Source: Selaginella tamariscina
Taxonomy: Eukaryota; Streptophyta; Lycopodiopsida; Selaginellales; Selaginellaceae
Length of the DNA: 64,000 nucleotides
Direction of reading: 5' to 3'
Assembly: GCA_003024785.1 (NCBI GenBank)
Contig: PUQB01000281.1
Location: 248,001 to 312,000 of the forward strand
Of this stretch, positions 1-11,110 are shown in pieces. A program made the position numbers and the translations under genes. The notes below the pieces were generated by a model that saw nothing but the letters and a program-made list of their open reading frames with translations, was not told the DNA's origin and did no database searches. How positions within the stretch are numbered: position 1 is the first letter of the stretch; each line of letters opens with the position of its first letter.

Positions 1-1116
1 CAAAAGGTTGGCCTTTTGGTATCCTTACTGGTTGGATCTCCACGGGCTTCGGTTGCTCCTTTATTGGAGCGTGACGACCCATTGATGAACGACTTTGAAG
101 GATTTGTGGTTGCCTTTGAAGCTTGTTTTGGAGATCCTGATAAGTACCGTTCTGCATGCACGAAGTTACGGAAGCTCACACAAGGATCCAGACCAGTTTT
201 CCGTTTATGCATCCGCATTTCAGCAACTTTGCACGAACATTCCATAGGACGAGACTGCATTGATTGAACACTTCCGTTTGGGGTTGAGGGATGACGTGAA
301 GGACCTTCTCCTTACGTTACCGGATGCTCAAACATTAATAAAGATCATGCAACAAGCCGTTCGCTGCGACAACTGTTTGTTCAAGCATCGTCGGAAAGAT
401 CCCGTCAGCAGTTCTTGCAAGCCAATCTTGCAGCTGTGGCACATGTTCCTGCGACACCTTTTGGAGTAGTCCCTATGAGGTTGAGAAATATAAGCGTGGT
501 CCACTTTCAGCTGCGAAGAAGCAACGTCGTCGCGGTGAGAACTTATACTTGTATTGTGGTGAGGCAGGACACAAGGTGGCAGAATGTCCTACTAAAGCTA
601 GGAAGTTCAAGACGTGTGAAGTTGAAGCTAAAGTTCAATGTCCACTTCGTTAGGAGCCGCGAAGTTGGACAACAGTGTAGGCTCCATTGTGTTGCTCATA
701 CCATTCCATCACTCAAGTTTCCTGTACACATTCACCTCAACGATCGAGAGCTCAAGGAGTTTGCCCTGTTAGATATTGGTGCAAATGCATGCTTCATGGA
801 TGACACTTTTGCAACTCAGCATAGCATTTTGGTGGTGAAGTTGAAGCGTGCAGTTCCTGTAAAGGTGGCCGATGGTTGTCTAATTGCTTCAGGTGTAGTT
901 ACTCATGCTACCACACCTCTCTCTTGCAATCATGGCGCATTTAACTGTTTGATTTCCTTCAACTTGATCAAGACTCAGTCGACTCCCATCGTTTTGAGTA
1001 TGCCATGGTTCGTGGTTGCAAATCCTCAGATCAACTGGAGTCTAGGACGCTCACGTTTTCCTCTCCGGCAGCCAGGATCAATCTTGTATCTTCCTTGGTG
1101 CAGGATACGTCCTTAG
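1..1116 (+). pseudogene. D gag and aspartic protease remnant
   Basis: The first 480 bases match the gag capsid part of element C in broken frames. A zinc-knuckle region lies at about 540-600: CGEAGHK...C is present, but the first metal-binding cysteine reads Tyr. The retropepsin follows at about 730-1000. Its active site, at 772-780, reads D-I-G-A where the related element C has D-T-G-A, so the catalytic triad is altered and this copy is unlikely to have protease activity. The frame from 415 to 1116 is open through zinc knuckle and protease but joins frames that do not match C throughout. This is a dead copy. Confidence 0.75.
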
Positions 1117-1169
1117 TGTTTGAGGCAGTACAAGCTTCAAGATTGACCATGCATGTTCCTGTATCAGAG

Positions 1170-1860
1170 TTGAAGATTCCTCCTCGACAGGAAACACCTC
1201 ATGTCAGTTCCTCAGCACATCCCATGCTCTCTCACTCCTGTAAGTTTGTGGATTTCTGTACAGGGTTCTTCCAATCCTGTATCAGTGTTAAAGACTCCTC
1301 CTCGACAGGATCCACCTCCTGTCAGTTTGTCAGCACATTCTCAGGCTCTCCTTAGCTCGCGATTTCCTGTACAGGGTTCTTCCAATCCTGTATCAGTGTT
1401 GAAGACTCCTCGACAGGATCCACCTCCTGTCAGTTTGTCAGCACATTCTCAGGCTCTCCTCAGTTCACGGTTTCCTGTACAGGGTTCTTCCAATCCTGTA
1501 TCAGTGTTGAAGACTCCTCCTCGACAGGATCCACCTCCTGTCAGTTTGTCAGCACATTCTCAGCTCTCCTCAGTTCACGTTTCCTGTACAGGGTTCTTCC
1601 AATCCTGTATCAGTGTTGAAGACTCCTCCTCAACAGGATCCACCTCCTGTCAGTTTGTCAGCACATTCTCAATCTCTCCTCAGTTCGCGGTTTCCGAAGG
1701 TTCCTCCTCAACAGGATCCACATTTTGTCAGTTCGTCAACACATTCTCAAGCGCTCACGGTTTCCTGTACAGGGTTCTTCCAATCCTGTATTAGTTTGAA
1801 GATTCCTCCTCTAACAGGATTCACCTTATGTCAGTTCCTCAGCACGTCGCAGGTTTTTTT
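1170..1860 (+). repeat. Tandem ~109-bp repeats in the D spacer
   Basis: The Pro/Ser-rich linker between protease and reverse transcriptase is expanded into tandem units. The landmark ATCAGTGTT recurs at 1281, 1392, 1500 and 1609, giving periods of 111, 108 and 109 bp (about 36 codons). Each unit carries TCCTGTACAGGGTTCTTCC and GACAGGATCCACCTCCTGTC. Decayed units continue to about 1860. Element C has only two or three related units in the same place (about 15,500-15,720), so the copy number differs between family members. Confidence 0.85.
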
Positions 1861-1965
1861 CCTCCTAATTCACCTCATGTCAGTTCTTAGCGCATCCGCA
1901 AGCTCTTTCCACTTCTGATTCACCTCTTGTCAGTTCATCAGACTACAGGTTGTTCCTCCTGCTTC

Positions 1966-2545
1966 TCCTTCTTCCGCTCCTGCAGTACAGGATCGTCTCC
2001 AGCATCTTCGTCAGGTACAGGATGATCTCCAGGTTCATCTTCAGCAGGCACAAGAACAATACAGCATCATGTTGATGCTCACCGTTAGTCGGCACCTGCA
2101 TATAAATTGGTGATCTCGTGTGGCTTCTTCGTCGACATATTCGCACCAACAAGCCTTCTTCTAAGTTGGATTTTCAACGATTGGCCCTTACAGGATTGGT
2201 GGTGGAGGTCAATCTTGTAGCTTTCCGACTCGAGTTACCATCTACGGTGAAACTTTATTCCGTGTTTCACACCTCCTTGTTGGAACCGTATCATCCTTCT
2301 TCTCTTCCCGGTCGTGCTTCTTCTCTTCCCGGTCGTGCTTCTTCTCCTCCTCCTGTGGTTATTGATAATGAACTTGAGTACGAAGTTGCAAGCCATCCTT
2401 AATTCTCATTTTCATCGCCGCCAACTCTAATACTTGGTGGATTGGAAAGGTTATTTGCCTACTGATCGCACTTTGAACCTATACTTCATACTTCTTCCAA
2501 GGTTGCTGCCTTCTATCGGCATTATCCTGCTAAACAGGTCCTAAG
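1966..2545 (+). pseudogene. D integrase C-terminus and chromodomain remnant
   Basis: This stretch matches the 3' end of element C pol: the integrase C-terminal linker (about 1966-2270), then text corresponding to the C chromodomain (about 2370-2520), where the VDWKGY core is readable near 2435-2455. Chromodomains of chromoviruses bind methylated histone H3 and steer integration into heterochromatin (family knowledge). Several indels and stops interrupt it. A short in-frame duplication (SLPGRASSLPGRASS) sits at about 2300-2345. The polypurine tract AGGAGGAGGTG follows at about 2563-2575, directly before the LTR. Confidence 0.75.
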
Positions 2546-2575
2546 ACTCGTGGAACCGTCTTTAGGAGGAGGTGT

Positions 2576-3175
2576 TGTCACGCCCAATACAGGATACAGG
2601 ATTTGAATATAGGATACGGGTGTAGGATATTCCTACAGGAATTCCGGATACAGGATACGATTGCAGGATATTCTACATGATATTCTTACAAGAATATGCC
2701 ACAGGATATGCCTACAGGATAAGGACAATGTGACTCATCTTAGCCTCTGCATGCATGCAGCCACTTTTAGATGCATGCAACCACTTTTAGCACTCATGCC
2801 TAGTTAGCTCTTGGAGTTGTGAGCATAAAAGCTCCGACTTAATTGTGTATAATCAGTTACTATCAACAACAGTCTTACTATGATCAATCTTGTCTTGTCT
2901 TGTCTTGTCTTGCTCCTTGCTTCTTGTTCTCTCCTGTTTCGCTCCTGGATCCTGTCCTATTTCTGTCTTGCTCCCTGATCCCGTCATGTTCCTGTCTTGT
3001 TCCTAGATCCTTCTTGTTTTCTCCTGGATCCTATCATGATCCTGTTTTGCTTCTGGATTCCGTCATGTTCTGTCTTGTTCTTAGTTCCTGTCCTACTCTC
3101 GGTCCTGCTCCTGAGTCAAGCCTTCTTGTTCTTGGAATCCTACTCTCTTCCTGGTTCCTAGATCGTGACTTGACA
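2576..3175 (+). repeat. LTR of element D (complete, ~600 bp)
   Basis: It starts TGTCACGCCCAATACAGG after a polypurine tract and ends GTGACTTGACA, matching the TG...CA ends of the C LTRs (TGTCACAACCC...GGCCTGACA in element orientation). The first part is built of short CAGGATAT-type repeats; the last part is CCTGTCTTGCTCC-rich. The middle holds GCATAAAAGCTCCGACTTAATTG at about 2823-2845, conserved in every LTR of this family, which contains a TATA-like ATAAAA and is a plausible promoter (inference). What follows is mid-pol sequence, not a primer-binding site, so this is not a normal 5' LTR junction. Confidence 0.85.
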
Positions 3176-5790
3176 CCTTCTCCTTTCCGAGTTCTTACCA
3201 CTACTATGCATGAACTTGCCACTAATCCTGCTCCTTTCCATTTTTTTGCTTTTCAAATAACTCCTACATCATCTTTACCTCTCCTGTATCTGACTCTCAT
3301 GTTTTTTAATCTTCTTCTCCTTCTCCTACTTCTTCCCTGTCATCCAAGTATCACTCATTTTAGACGTTTTTGATAAGCACAAGGCTGCAGTTCTTCCTAT
3401 TCACAGGTCTACGACTGTTCTATTGACTTGTGAAAGGAAAGACTCCACGTTCGGACCGATTATGCACTGTCACCTACAGAATTGGAGGTTCTTCGTCAGT
3501 ACATCAAGGATAACTTGGCATCCGACTTCATTTGTCACTCAAAGTTCCCTACAGGAGCACTTTATCTTCTTTGTCAAGAAAAAAGATGGGAGTTTGCGTT
3601 TGGTTGTGGACTACAGGGGTTTGAATCAAGTCACCATCCGAAACTTGTACCCATTGATATTGATTCTGGAACTTCTCGATTGGCTAGAGGAGCAAAGGTG
3701 TTCACAAAGATCAACTTTCAGGGGCCTACAATCTTGTATGGATTTGTCTAGGCGATGATGGAAGACTGCATTTCATACAAGGTATGGACACTTCGAGTAC
3801 ACGGTGATGCTTTTCGGACTTACCAATGCCCCAGTCGTGTTCCAACACATGAAACGACATCTTTTACGACTTCTTGGACCAGTTGTGGTAATCTACCTCA
3901 ATGACATTTTGATTTTCTCCAAGGACAGGCAGCACGTGACAAGCATGTACGACTAGTTCTACAGAGGCTTCGCGAGCATGGCCTGTATGCAAAGTTAGAG
4001 AATGTTTTTCTTGACAGGGATTCTGTGGAGTTCTTGAGCTACATCGTCTCTCCTGCTAGCTTTCCATGGGCATGCACAAGGTGAAGATTATCGTGGAGTG
4101 GGAGAGCCCAAGTCTATACGAGACGTACAATGTTTCTTGCTTTGCAAACTTCTACAGGCGATTCATATAGGACTTCTCCACATGTGTACTTCCACTCGTG
4201 GAACTCATTAAGTGCACAGGGGATTTCTCTTGGTCAATAAGGGCGGAACATGCATCACAACACTTAAGAATCCCTTCACGACAGCTCCAATTTTAGCACA
4301 TCTTGATCCTTCTCGTTCTTTCTTTGTTAAAGCAAATGCTTCGGATTTTGCAATAGGTTCTATCTTATCACAAGTTGGAGACGGCAAGTTACTTCATCTG
4401 TAACTTTTTCACTCTCGTAAGTTCCTTTCAGCGGAGATCAATTATGAGATTCATTACAAGGAACTCAAGGCCAGTGTGGATTTCGTTCGAGAGTGGCAAC
4501 ACTTCCTAAAAGTGTTGCGCATTTTATACAAGTTCTTACGGATCACAAGAAGCTGGATTTTTAAATGGCTCGAGTTCTCATGTCGGTGATAGGCTAGGTG
4601 GGCGGAATTCCTATCACGCTTTGATTTTATCAACGTCTCATGCCTGATTTTCAGAATGGCAAGCAAATGCATTGTTTAGGCGCTCTTACCTTGCATCGAC
4701 CGGCAATCCTGCATATGATTGTCAAAAGTAAGTGTTGTTGGGTCCTGATCGACTTCAGCTTGCAGCACTACAAGTTCATTAGGCTCTAGCAGATTCCACA
4801 CTCCTACAAGACATCTGTTTGAGTTGGCTATAGACGACTTGGTAAGGAATGTGTTTTCACACATTAGTCCTGACATCACAAGTTCTTCTTCCTCCAGTTC
4901 CATACTGACTACAAGTTGTTTGTCATACAGGACGGACTCTGTACTGGGAAGGTCTCCTGTACGTTCCTGTTGGTGTTTCAGGACTCGTGTGCTACAGGAT
5001 TGTCATGATACCCCAGCTGCAGGACATTTTGGTGTGGCAAGACAGTTGATTGGTGACTCGTAACTATTGGTGGCCTGGGTTGCGGGGTTTTGTGAAAAAG
5101 TTTATATGGAGTTGTGACACCTGCAACATGTCCGAAGATGCCTCGTTACGCGCCCTCTTGTTTCTTTGTCCTCTTTTTGTTCCCTTTACTCCTTGGAGAT
5201 TCATTTTTATGGATTTTCTCACAGATCTTCCTCCTTCTCGTGGATTTGATGCAGTTCTTGTAGTTGTGACCATTTCACCAAACAGGCTCATTTCCTACTA
5301 TGTAACAAGATGGCTACAAGCCAAACAACTACTGAGTTTTGATCTACGAAGTGTTCCGACATCATGGTCTTCCTAAGAGCATTGTTTCTAATCGAGGCCC
5401 ACAATTCATTCCAGATTTTGGCGGGAGCTTCTCCGGAGTTTACAAGTTAAAGTAGACCTTTCTTCAGGATATCATTTGCAAACTGATGGGCAGTCAGAAT
5501 GCATGATTTAAACTTTAGAGCAATATCTTTACTGCTTCATCAGTTACCAACAAGATAATTGGTTGGACCTTCTTCCTATGACGGAGTTTGCCTACAACAA
5601 TTCCGTTCACGCATCTATAGGTCAGACACCTTTCTTCGCTCTCATAAGCTACCATCCACGTTTTGACTTTGCTCTTCCTACTTCTCCTTCTTCCGCTCCT
5701 GCAGTACAGGATCGTCTCCAGCATTTTCGTCAGGTATAGGAGATTCATCTTCAGCAGGCATAGGAATAATACAAGCGTCATGCTAGTCAA
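3176..5790 (+). pseudogene. D pol remnant: reverse transcriptase, RNase H, integrase
   Basis: The order follows element C: spacer (about 3176-3370), reverse transcriptase (about 3480-4160), RNase H (about 4250-4640), integrase zinc-binding region (about 5000-5150) and integrase core (about 5150-5560). The RT catalytic motif at 3894-3905 reads YLND instead of the YLDD of element C, so a catalytic aspartate is lost. Frameshifts occur every one to two hundred bases. The tail jumps from the integrase linker (about 5770) to sequence just before the polypurine tract, deleting the chromodomain. No functional product is expected. Confidence 0.8.
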
Positions 5791-5850
5791 CTTTTGACAA
5801 GACAGTGTACCAACGCAGGACTCGTGGAACTCGTCCTTAGGGAGGAGGTG

Positions 5851-6707
5851 TTATCACAACCCAATACAGGATACAGGATACGAGAGACAAGATACAGGAT
5901 ATGCCCACAGGATATGCCTACATGATATGCTTACAGGATATACCTACAGGATATGCCTACAGGATATATTTACAGGATAAGGGTCACCATTTTTAGTTCA
6001 TGACTAGATTAGGCTCATGACCAGATTAGCTCTTGGAGTTGTGAGCATAAAAGCTCCGACCTAATTATTGTACAATCAATTACTATCAACACTAGTTTTC
6101 TTACGATTAATCTTGTCTGGACCTGATTTAGTAGGATAACGCCGATGGAAGGCAACAACCTTAGAAGAAGTATGGAGTAAATTGGATGTAGGTTTCCAAG
6201 TGCAATTGGTAGGTAAATAACCTTTCCAATCCACAAAGTATTGAAGTTGGTGAATGAAGATGAGAGTCAAGGATGGCTGCAACTTCGTACTCTGGTTCAT
6301 CATCAATGACTACATGAGGGAGGAGAATAAGCATGACCAGGAAAAGAAGAAGCATGATATGGTTCCAACAAAGAAGTGTAAAACATAGGATGAAGCTTCA
6401 TAGTTGATGGTAGTTCTAATTGAAAGCTACAGGATTGACCTTAGCCGCAATCCTGTAAGGGCCCAATTATTGAAAATCTAATTTAGAAGAAGGCTTGTTG
6501 GTGCGAATATGCCAACGAAGAAGCCACATGAGATCACCAATCTTGTATATAGGTGCCGACTAACGATGAGTGTCATGTTTTTGTTTTGCTCCTTACTTCC
6601 TATTCTTTCCTTGTCTTGCTCCTAGTTCCTATCCTGTTCCTGTCTTGTTCCTAGTCCTTGTCCTCCTCTTGAGTCAAGCCTCCTAGCTCTTGAATCGTGG
6701 CTTTACA
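5851..6707 (+). repeat. Right LTR of element D, split by an inverted insert
   Basis: The LTR begins after GGAGGAGGTG at 5851 with TTATCACAACCC, runs to about 6117, is interrupted to about 6574, then resumes to end at GGCTTTACA (6707). Its first third is a run of CAGGATATGCCTA-like units (5880-5975). Compared with the LTR at 2576-3175 the resumed part is shortened. The A-type copia sequence begins immediately after the end. Confidence 0.75.
6118..6574 (-). other. Inverted integrase/chromodomain fragment inside the D LTR
   Basis: On the minus strand this block matches the chromodomain and integrase tail of elements C and D; the plus-strand text parallels C at about 12,290-12,740. It therefore lies opposite to the surrounding D LTR. 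No LTR ends or target duplication are seen at its borders, so it looks like a rearrangement or template-switch product rather than an insertion of a complete element. Confidence 0.7.
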
Positions 6708-6859
6708 GAGAGGTCCAACATTTCATCCAAAATCTTCCTTTTGATCCAAATGGTCTCAGAAGGAATGCGGAGAGTCATCTGACATAGCCACCCAAACCAA
6801 AACAAGTTTTCACATTGAAGTAAAAACATATCCAACCTCCTTTCATCAGACCAGGCATG

Positions 6860-7762
6860 GAACCGAAGCAGGCCAATGGTAGAAGGCGATGCATGAGGAG
6901 CTACAGAGAATGATATGTTCCATCTTGTCAGTCAACCCATGAAGTTATTGGAGGAAAGTGGGTTTATAAACGTGTCTTCAGCTCAGAGGGAAAGCCAATA
7001 CATTATAAAGCCAGGTATATAGCAAAATGCTTTGCACAAGTACCGGGAGTTCACTTCACAGAGACTTTCTCCCCGATCGTCAAGGTGACAAGTATCTAAG
7101 CACTCCTCGTGTTTGCTGCACAATTCAACCTCAAAGCGCACCACCTAGATGTGAAGACTGCTTTCCTTCAATGCCCCATTACACGAGAAGCTTTACATGT
7201 AGTAACCACTAGGATTTGAAGTGTTCGGTGATGCAGGTGAGGAGCTGGTGTGGGAACTTAAGTAGGCGGTGAGGGAATGATATGACTCCTTCCTACACTC
7301 ACCAAGCTGAATTCTGATGGAAACCTCTACATCAAGGAGCAGGGTCACTTTGTTATCATCGCCGTTTATGTAGATGACTGCTTGATGGTCAGCAACCACT
7401 TGCAACTGCTCAAAGATTCCAAGGCACATCTACACACTAGTTATGCTATGAAGGACTAGGACCCGTCTCCAAACTTCTTATAATGGAGTTTCTCGCAATC
7501 GAACTGGTGGAATTGTGAAGCTAATGTAGGTTCAACAAACAAAGAAGTTGCTCACAGAACTCAACATGCAAAATTGCAAACCTTCTTTGACTCTGATAGT
7601 CACAGGACACAAGTTGATAATGGATGATGAAGAATTGTTTCCAAACCATTCAAGGTATCGATTGTTCATAGGCGGACTCCTGTATGTCACAAATTCAACC
7701 CGGCTAGACATATCGTTTGTAACCAGCCTACTCAATCGATACAATTGCCAACCAACCATCCA
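6860..7762 (+). pseudogene. A reverse transcriptase remnant (copia)
   Basis: The copia RT order is visible in shifting frames: GKWVYKR-like text with a few changes near 6955-6975, KPIHYKARY-like text near 6990-7015, AQVPGVHFTETFSP near 7035-7075, HHLDVKTAF near 7140-7165 and the catalytic YVDD in AVYVDDCLMVS at about 7363-7395. The block GGLLYVTNSTRLDISF, the conserved region before RNase H, is at about 7670-7720. Stops and frameshifts interrupt it repeatedly. It ends where the B LTR begins. Confidence 0.8.
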
Positions 7763-8380
7763 TGTTAGGATCGTAGTTAGTCATATAGAAGATTCCTAGT
7801 TATGTTTATTTCATGGGCACATATTATGGGAAAACACCAAAAAAAGTATATATTATGGAAAAACGAGAGTCAGATGGAAATATAGAAGTACGAGTCTTTA
7901 TCGTAATACGCATGTTTTACTATCGCAATACGATGTTTGAGGCAAAATACAGCATATTAAAATAAGGATGAGTTACAATAATTGAAGGGATAAGGCTAAG
8001 AGGAAGTTACGATAACTGCTAGTACGGGACCATGAGTACGAGTATAAATAAACCAGGCTAGGACTAGGAAAGGATCCCGAGTATACTATAATTTTGTACT
8101 ATGTACCGTGTGCGGACATAATATAAGTTTTCTTTCACTCTCAATACGACTATCTCTTGCTCGTCTTTTTGCTTTGGTGTATACTAATCTTTTCTTAGCA
8201 CTGTGATGGGATCCACAGTACTACTGCCTGCTACATACTTTGCCATTCTTACCCATTCCCGACCTTCTGAAGTTTGATTTGTACTCTATCTTTTTCTTTC
8301 TTATTACGATAGACTCTTATTATGGGTTGTCGGTGGCGACCACTTCCACATTTTATTGTAGAATTTTTCTTTGTGCAACA
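7763..8380 (+). repeat. 5' LTR of element B
   Basis: It starts TGTTAGGATCGTAG after the target duplication ATCCA and ends TTTGTGCAACA. It pairs with 23157-23756 over its full length, with scattered substitutions and indels. The sequence just inside, TGGCGACCATGAAGG from 8383, is in the right place for a tRNA primer-binding site and starts with TGG; I cannot assign the tRNA. Confidence 0.88.
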
Positions 8381-9880
8381 TATGGCGACCATGAAGGGAT
8401 GATCATATTAGCAGATAACTAATAATGTGTCTGTAGAATGTACCAAATGGGTAAACCGATACCTAAAAAAGTGTTGGAGTTTGAAGAGAAATTACGGTGG
8501 AAGAAGAAATTTGAGGCTTTCCATAGACTCCGAAGCGAGTACTTAATACGATTAGGACAACTATCATAAGAGAAAGAACGCCCAACAAAGATAGCATGAG
8601 AACGGATCTGCTGCATCTTGTAATTACCGACATATTCTTGTAGAACGTCAACGATATGAGGAGATAAGATAGAGACAAGAACGAGAGCGTGAGGAGTGAT
8701 ACTTACGATGACAAGCAATAATTGAGACCCAAAAAGGTTGGAGGAACGTGAAGAGCAGAGGAGGAAGGAGCAATTCAAAGCACAAAGAAGAAGCAACAGC
8801 AGACAAAGTATGACAAGTGTCATAGTTTTTACTATGACTCGACCCTTTACTTTGGGGTTTGATTATTGTTACCTATTGAATTATGTGATGAACCTAGATA
8901 TAAAGAAATAGGCCCGCATAGTGCACTTGAGTATCTAGTGATGGGACCAGGTGTCATTAGGTATTTGCAAGAAACTCTAGGCGAAGTTAGCACTTCCATT
9001 TAAAAAACTCTCCCCGTTTTGACGTTCCAAATTAGGTTTTTTTTACAAAGTATAGCTTGTCAAAATAAGGGTTAGGGACACCCCTAGGGTTTCTCAAACC
9101 CCACGCCCCTACGGGTTAGGTTTAGGGTTAGGTTAGGCATCTCTTTCTCTAAGGGCTAGCATTTCCATGCCAGCCCACTTACTCATGTAGGAAAATAGGC
9201 GGGGGGCTCCGTCACATAAATAAAGTAGAGTATATTTAGTGAGGCTTTCTGCTCCTATCGGTGCAAGCTAAGCTTGTGTCGTTAAGGCACAACCCTATGT
9301 TATGCCACCCAAACTTCCACACGACAGGGGTACGTCCCACCTTTGAGTTAGACTATCTTTATCATTGGCAGGATCTTGCCTTTGTGACAAGGGTACGTTA
9401 CTTCCAAGGAGTTAGTCAAATTCCTTAGGCCGAAAACCTGCTCGCAAGCTCAAAGGCATTGCCCAGTCCACGTTCCGCAAAACTAGTGGTTGAGGCCTTG
9501 CTCCGATCGCCTCAACCACACCAAGCTAAGAACAACACTTAATAGCTCGGCTAGTTCACATATCCTGATTCACAAGGTGAGTTTCGTTCGTGGACTTGGT
9601 CAGTTAAGGGCTTAAGTTCCTAGGGGTTGGGTTCCTAATATGGGTTACTTTACCAAATTCCGTGGAGTTTCCAGAGAGGGGATTCCAGGGTTGGCACCTG
9701 GCAAGTCACCTTAGTGGCACCAGGTAAAAACTTTGACAACGAGGATAAGGACAGCAATCAAGAACACTACGATAATAGAAAACACGTACCGATGCAAGAA
9801 TACTAGGATCTGTTGACAATTGAAACACCTGAGAAGATGGGAACACTAACAATTACAGGGAAAGTCGTTCATCTACCTTT
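8381..9880 (+). other. B leader between LTR and gag
   Basis: About 1.5 kb without a recognised gene. Near 8440-8570 a plus-strand frame rich in Lys, Arg and Glu can be read, with a stop at 8567; an antisense frame (8419-8823) is hydrophobic and looks like a shadow. Around 9060-9145 there are degenerate telomere-like motifs (GGTTAGGTTTAGGGTTAGG). From about 9200 to 9720 the sequence is GC-richer and non-coding in all frames. Long leaders are common in Tat/Athila-type elements. Confidence 0.5.
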
Positions 9881-9889
9881 TCAGGCTTG

Positions 9890-10370
9890 GAGAATGAGGA
9901 TATGAATCGCCATATACACAATTCGAGAAGGCGTGTGAAGCTAACAAAATCAAGGATGAAAACGAGAAGCTCTAAATATTCCCATTTACACTGAAGGGAG
10001 ATGCTAGTGATTGGTATTACAAGAATGCCATCACAATTGATAAGTACGATACACTACTTACACTGTTTAGGAACTACTATCTACGAAAGTATCGCAAACG
10101 AGATCCGACAGTTTAGCTACAGGAATTACGGCAAGGTCCTACGGAAATGGTGGAAGACTACACGCACAGATTTCGGAGGATACACAATCGCTATGAGGTG
10201 GGAGATGTCAGTGATAAATTGGCAAGGAAATGATATATCAATGGACTACGAGACAACTTACAGCTTCAAGTACAATTAATAAAACCACATGACTTAAAAG
10301 ATGCAATAAAAGAGGCTAAGCAAATTGAAATATTGATACCCTCGAGATACGTAAACGATGATGAACGGGA
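9890..10370 (+). pseudogene. B gag capsid region
   Basis: Read through several frames this is a retrotransposon gag domain. Recognisable text runs from about 10,065 to 10,370, with YYLRKYRKRDPTV, then LRQGPTEMVEDYTHRFRR (the conserved low-Gln/VEDY/F pattern), then INGLRDNLQLQV and LKDAIKEAKQIE. One stop falls inside the helix region (near 10,113) and another after ERE, and the upstream part is frameshifted. It would form the particle shell if intact. It overlaps the start of the nucleocapsid frame in another phase, so one frameshift separates capsid and nucleocapsid. Confidence 0.7.
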
Positions 10371-11035
10371 ACAATAATGCTTCTGAATGTAAACTACCCA
10401 AGTGTTATATGTGTGGAGGAATAGGTCATGAAGCAAGGCAATGTCCAAGTGCGGGATATAAACCCCAACCAATGATTGGACGCATTGAAGGCTACCCACC
10501 ACCACCACCCAAATGGGACAACACTAGGAATGCAAACCCATACGACTATCCACAAAGACCATATAACAGGGAACAAAGAAACGGCAATGGAAGGAGATTT
10601 CCCCATGAACCCAAAGCGTTTTATCGACAAGCCAATAATATGAAGATACCGCGAGGAGGACAACCTCTATTATCAGCCCCAACACAAGCCGGACCCCCTT
10701 TATTATCACCAATACCGCCTCCACCAGCATTACATGGTCTAAATCCAAATGTGACATGTTTTAAATGCGGAGAGAAAGGACACTATTCCACTGAATGCAA
10801 TAGACTCAACAATGTTCGATGCTACACGTGTGGAGAAATGGGACATTATTCAACCGAGTGTCCACAACGCCAATTTAACACCGGAGCACAACCCATAGAA
10901 CCCACAACACGGAGGATTGAAGTTCAAGAAGATGATCAAGAGAATGACCATGAAGAGCAACATCTTGAATGCAAATGGGAAGAAGATATGGAATTACCCT
11001 CAACAAAAATGTACGTAATAACACGGGCTAAATGA
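10358..11035 (+). CDS. B gag nucleocapsid with three CCHC zinc knuckles
   Basis: A 225-residue open frame. It contains three CX2CX4HX4C knuckles: CYMCGGIGHEARQC (residues about 16-29), CFKCGEKGHYSTEC (about 134-147) and CYTCGEMGHYSTEC (about 154-167). Between the first and second is a Pro/Gln/Arg-rich linker, and the last 45 residues are acidic, followed by a stop. CCHC knuckles bind the element RNA during particle assembly (family knowledge). The frame is clean, unlike most of this window, but the ATG is probably not a true start: the frame is the continuation of gag after a frameshift. Confidence 0.75.
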   Translation: MMNGNNNASECKLPKCYMCGGIGHEARQCPSAGYKPQPMIGRIEGYPPPPPKWDNTRNANPYDYPQRPYNREQRNGNGRRFPHEPKAFYRQANNMKIPRGGQPLLSAPTQAGPPLLSPIPPPPALHGLNPNVTCFKCGEKGHYSTECNRLNNVRCYTCGEMGHYSTECPQRQFNTGAQPIEPTTRRIEVQEDDQENDHEEQHLECKWEEDMELPSTKMYVITRAK

Positions 11036-11110
11036 GTACGGCTAGAACCAAGCAAAGAAGAGCCAATATGCAAAAACTGTACAGTACAAAGAGTGGTGGA
11101 TCAAATTCAA

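Larger units (their letters stand above)
1..6707 (+). mobile_element. Element D: rearranged Ty3/gypsy chromovirus
   Basis: A degenerate relative of element C, readable on the plus strand and starting left of the window. Its order is abnormal: gag, protease and a Pro-rich spacer (1-1960); then the integrase tail, chromodomain, polypurine tract and a full LTR (1966-3175); then spacer, reverse transcriptase, RNase H and integrase core (3176-5790); then a second LTR (5851-6707) broken by an inverted internal fragment. The same short C/T-rich text occurs at the joints near 1965 and 3176, so recombination at microhomology is a likely cause (inference). All coding parts have many stops and frameshifts. 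The right LTR end at 6707 abuts copia element A, so D probably inserted in or next to A; its left boundary is outside the window. Confidence 0.8.

Noticed and set aside
1281..1720. Regular repeats considered as a CRISPR-like array
   Set aside because: The repeats are contiguous 109-bp coding-type units without unique spacers, in a eukaryotic retroelement.
8419..8823. 134-codon hydrophobic minus-strand frame in the B leader
   Set aside because: It is a shadow of a Lys/Arg/Glu-rich plus strand, has no homology that I recognise, and lies in an element leader.
9200..9720. GC-richer leader segment that at first looked like structural rRNA or tRNA sequence
   Set aside because: No rRNA core sequence, no tRNA cloverleaf and no A/B boxes could be found; it is non-coding retroelement leader.
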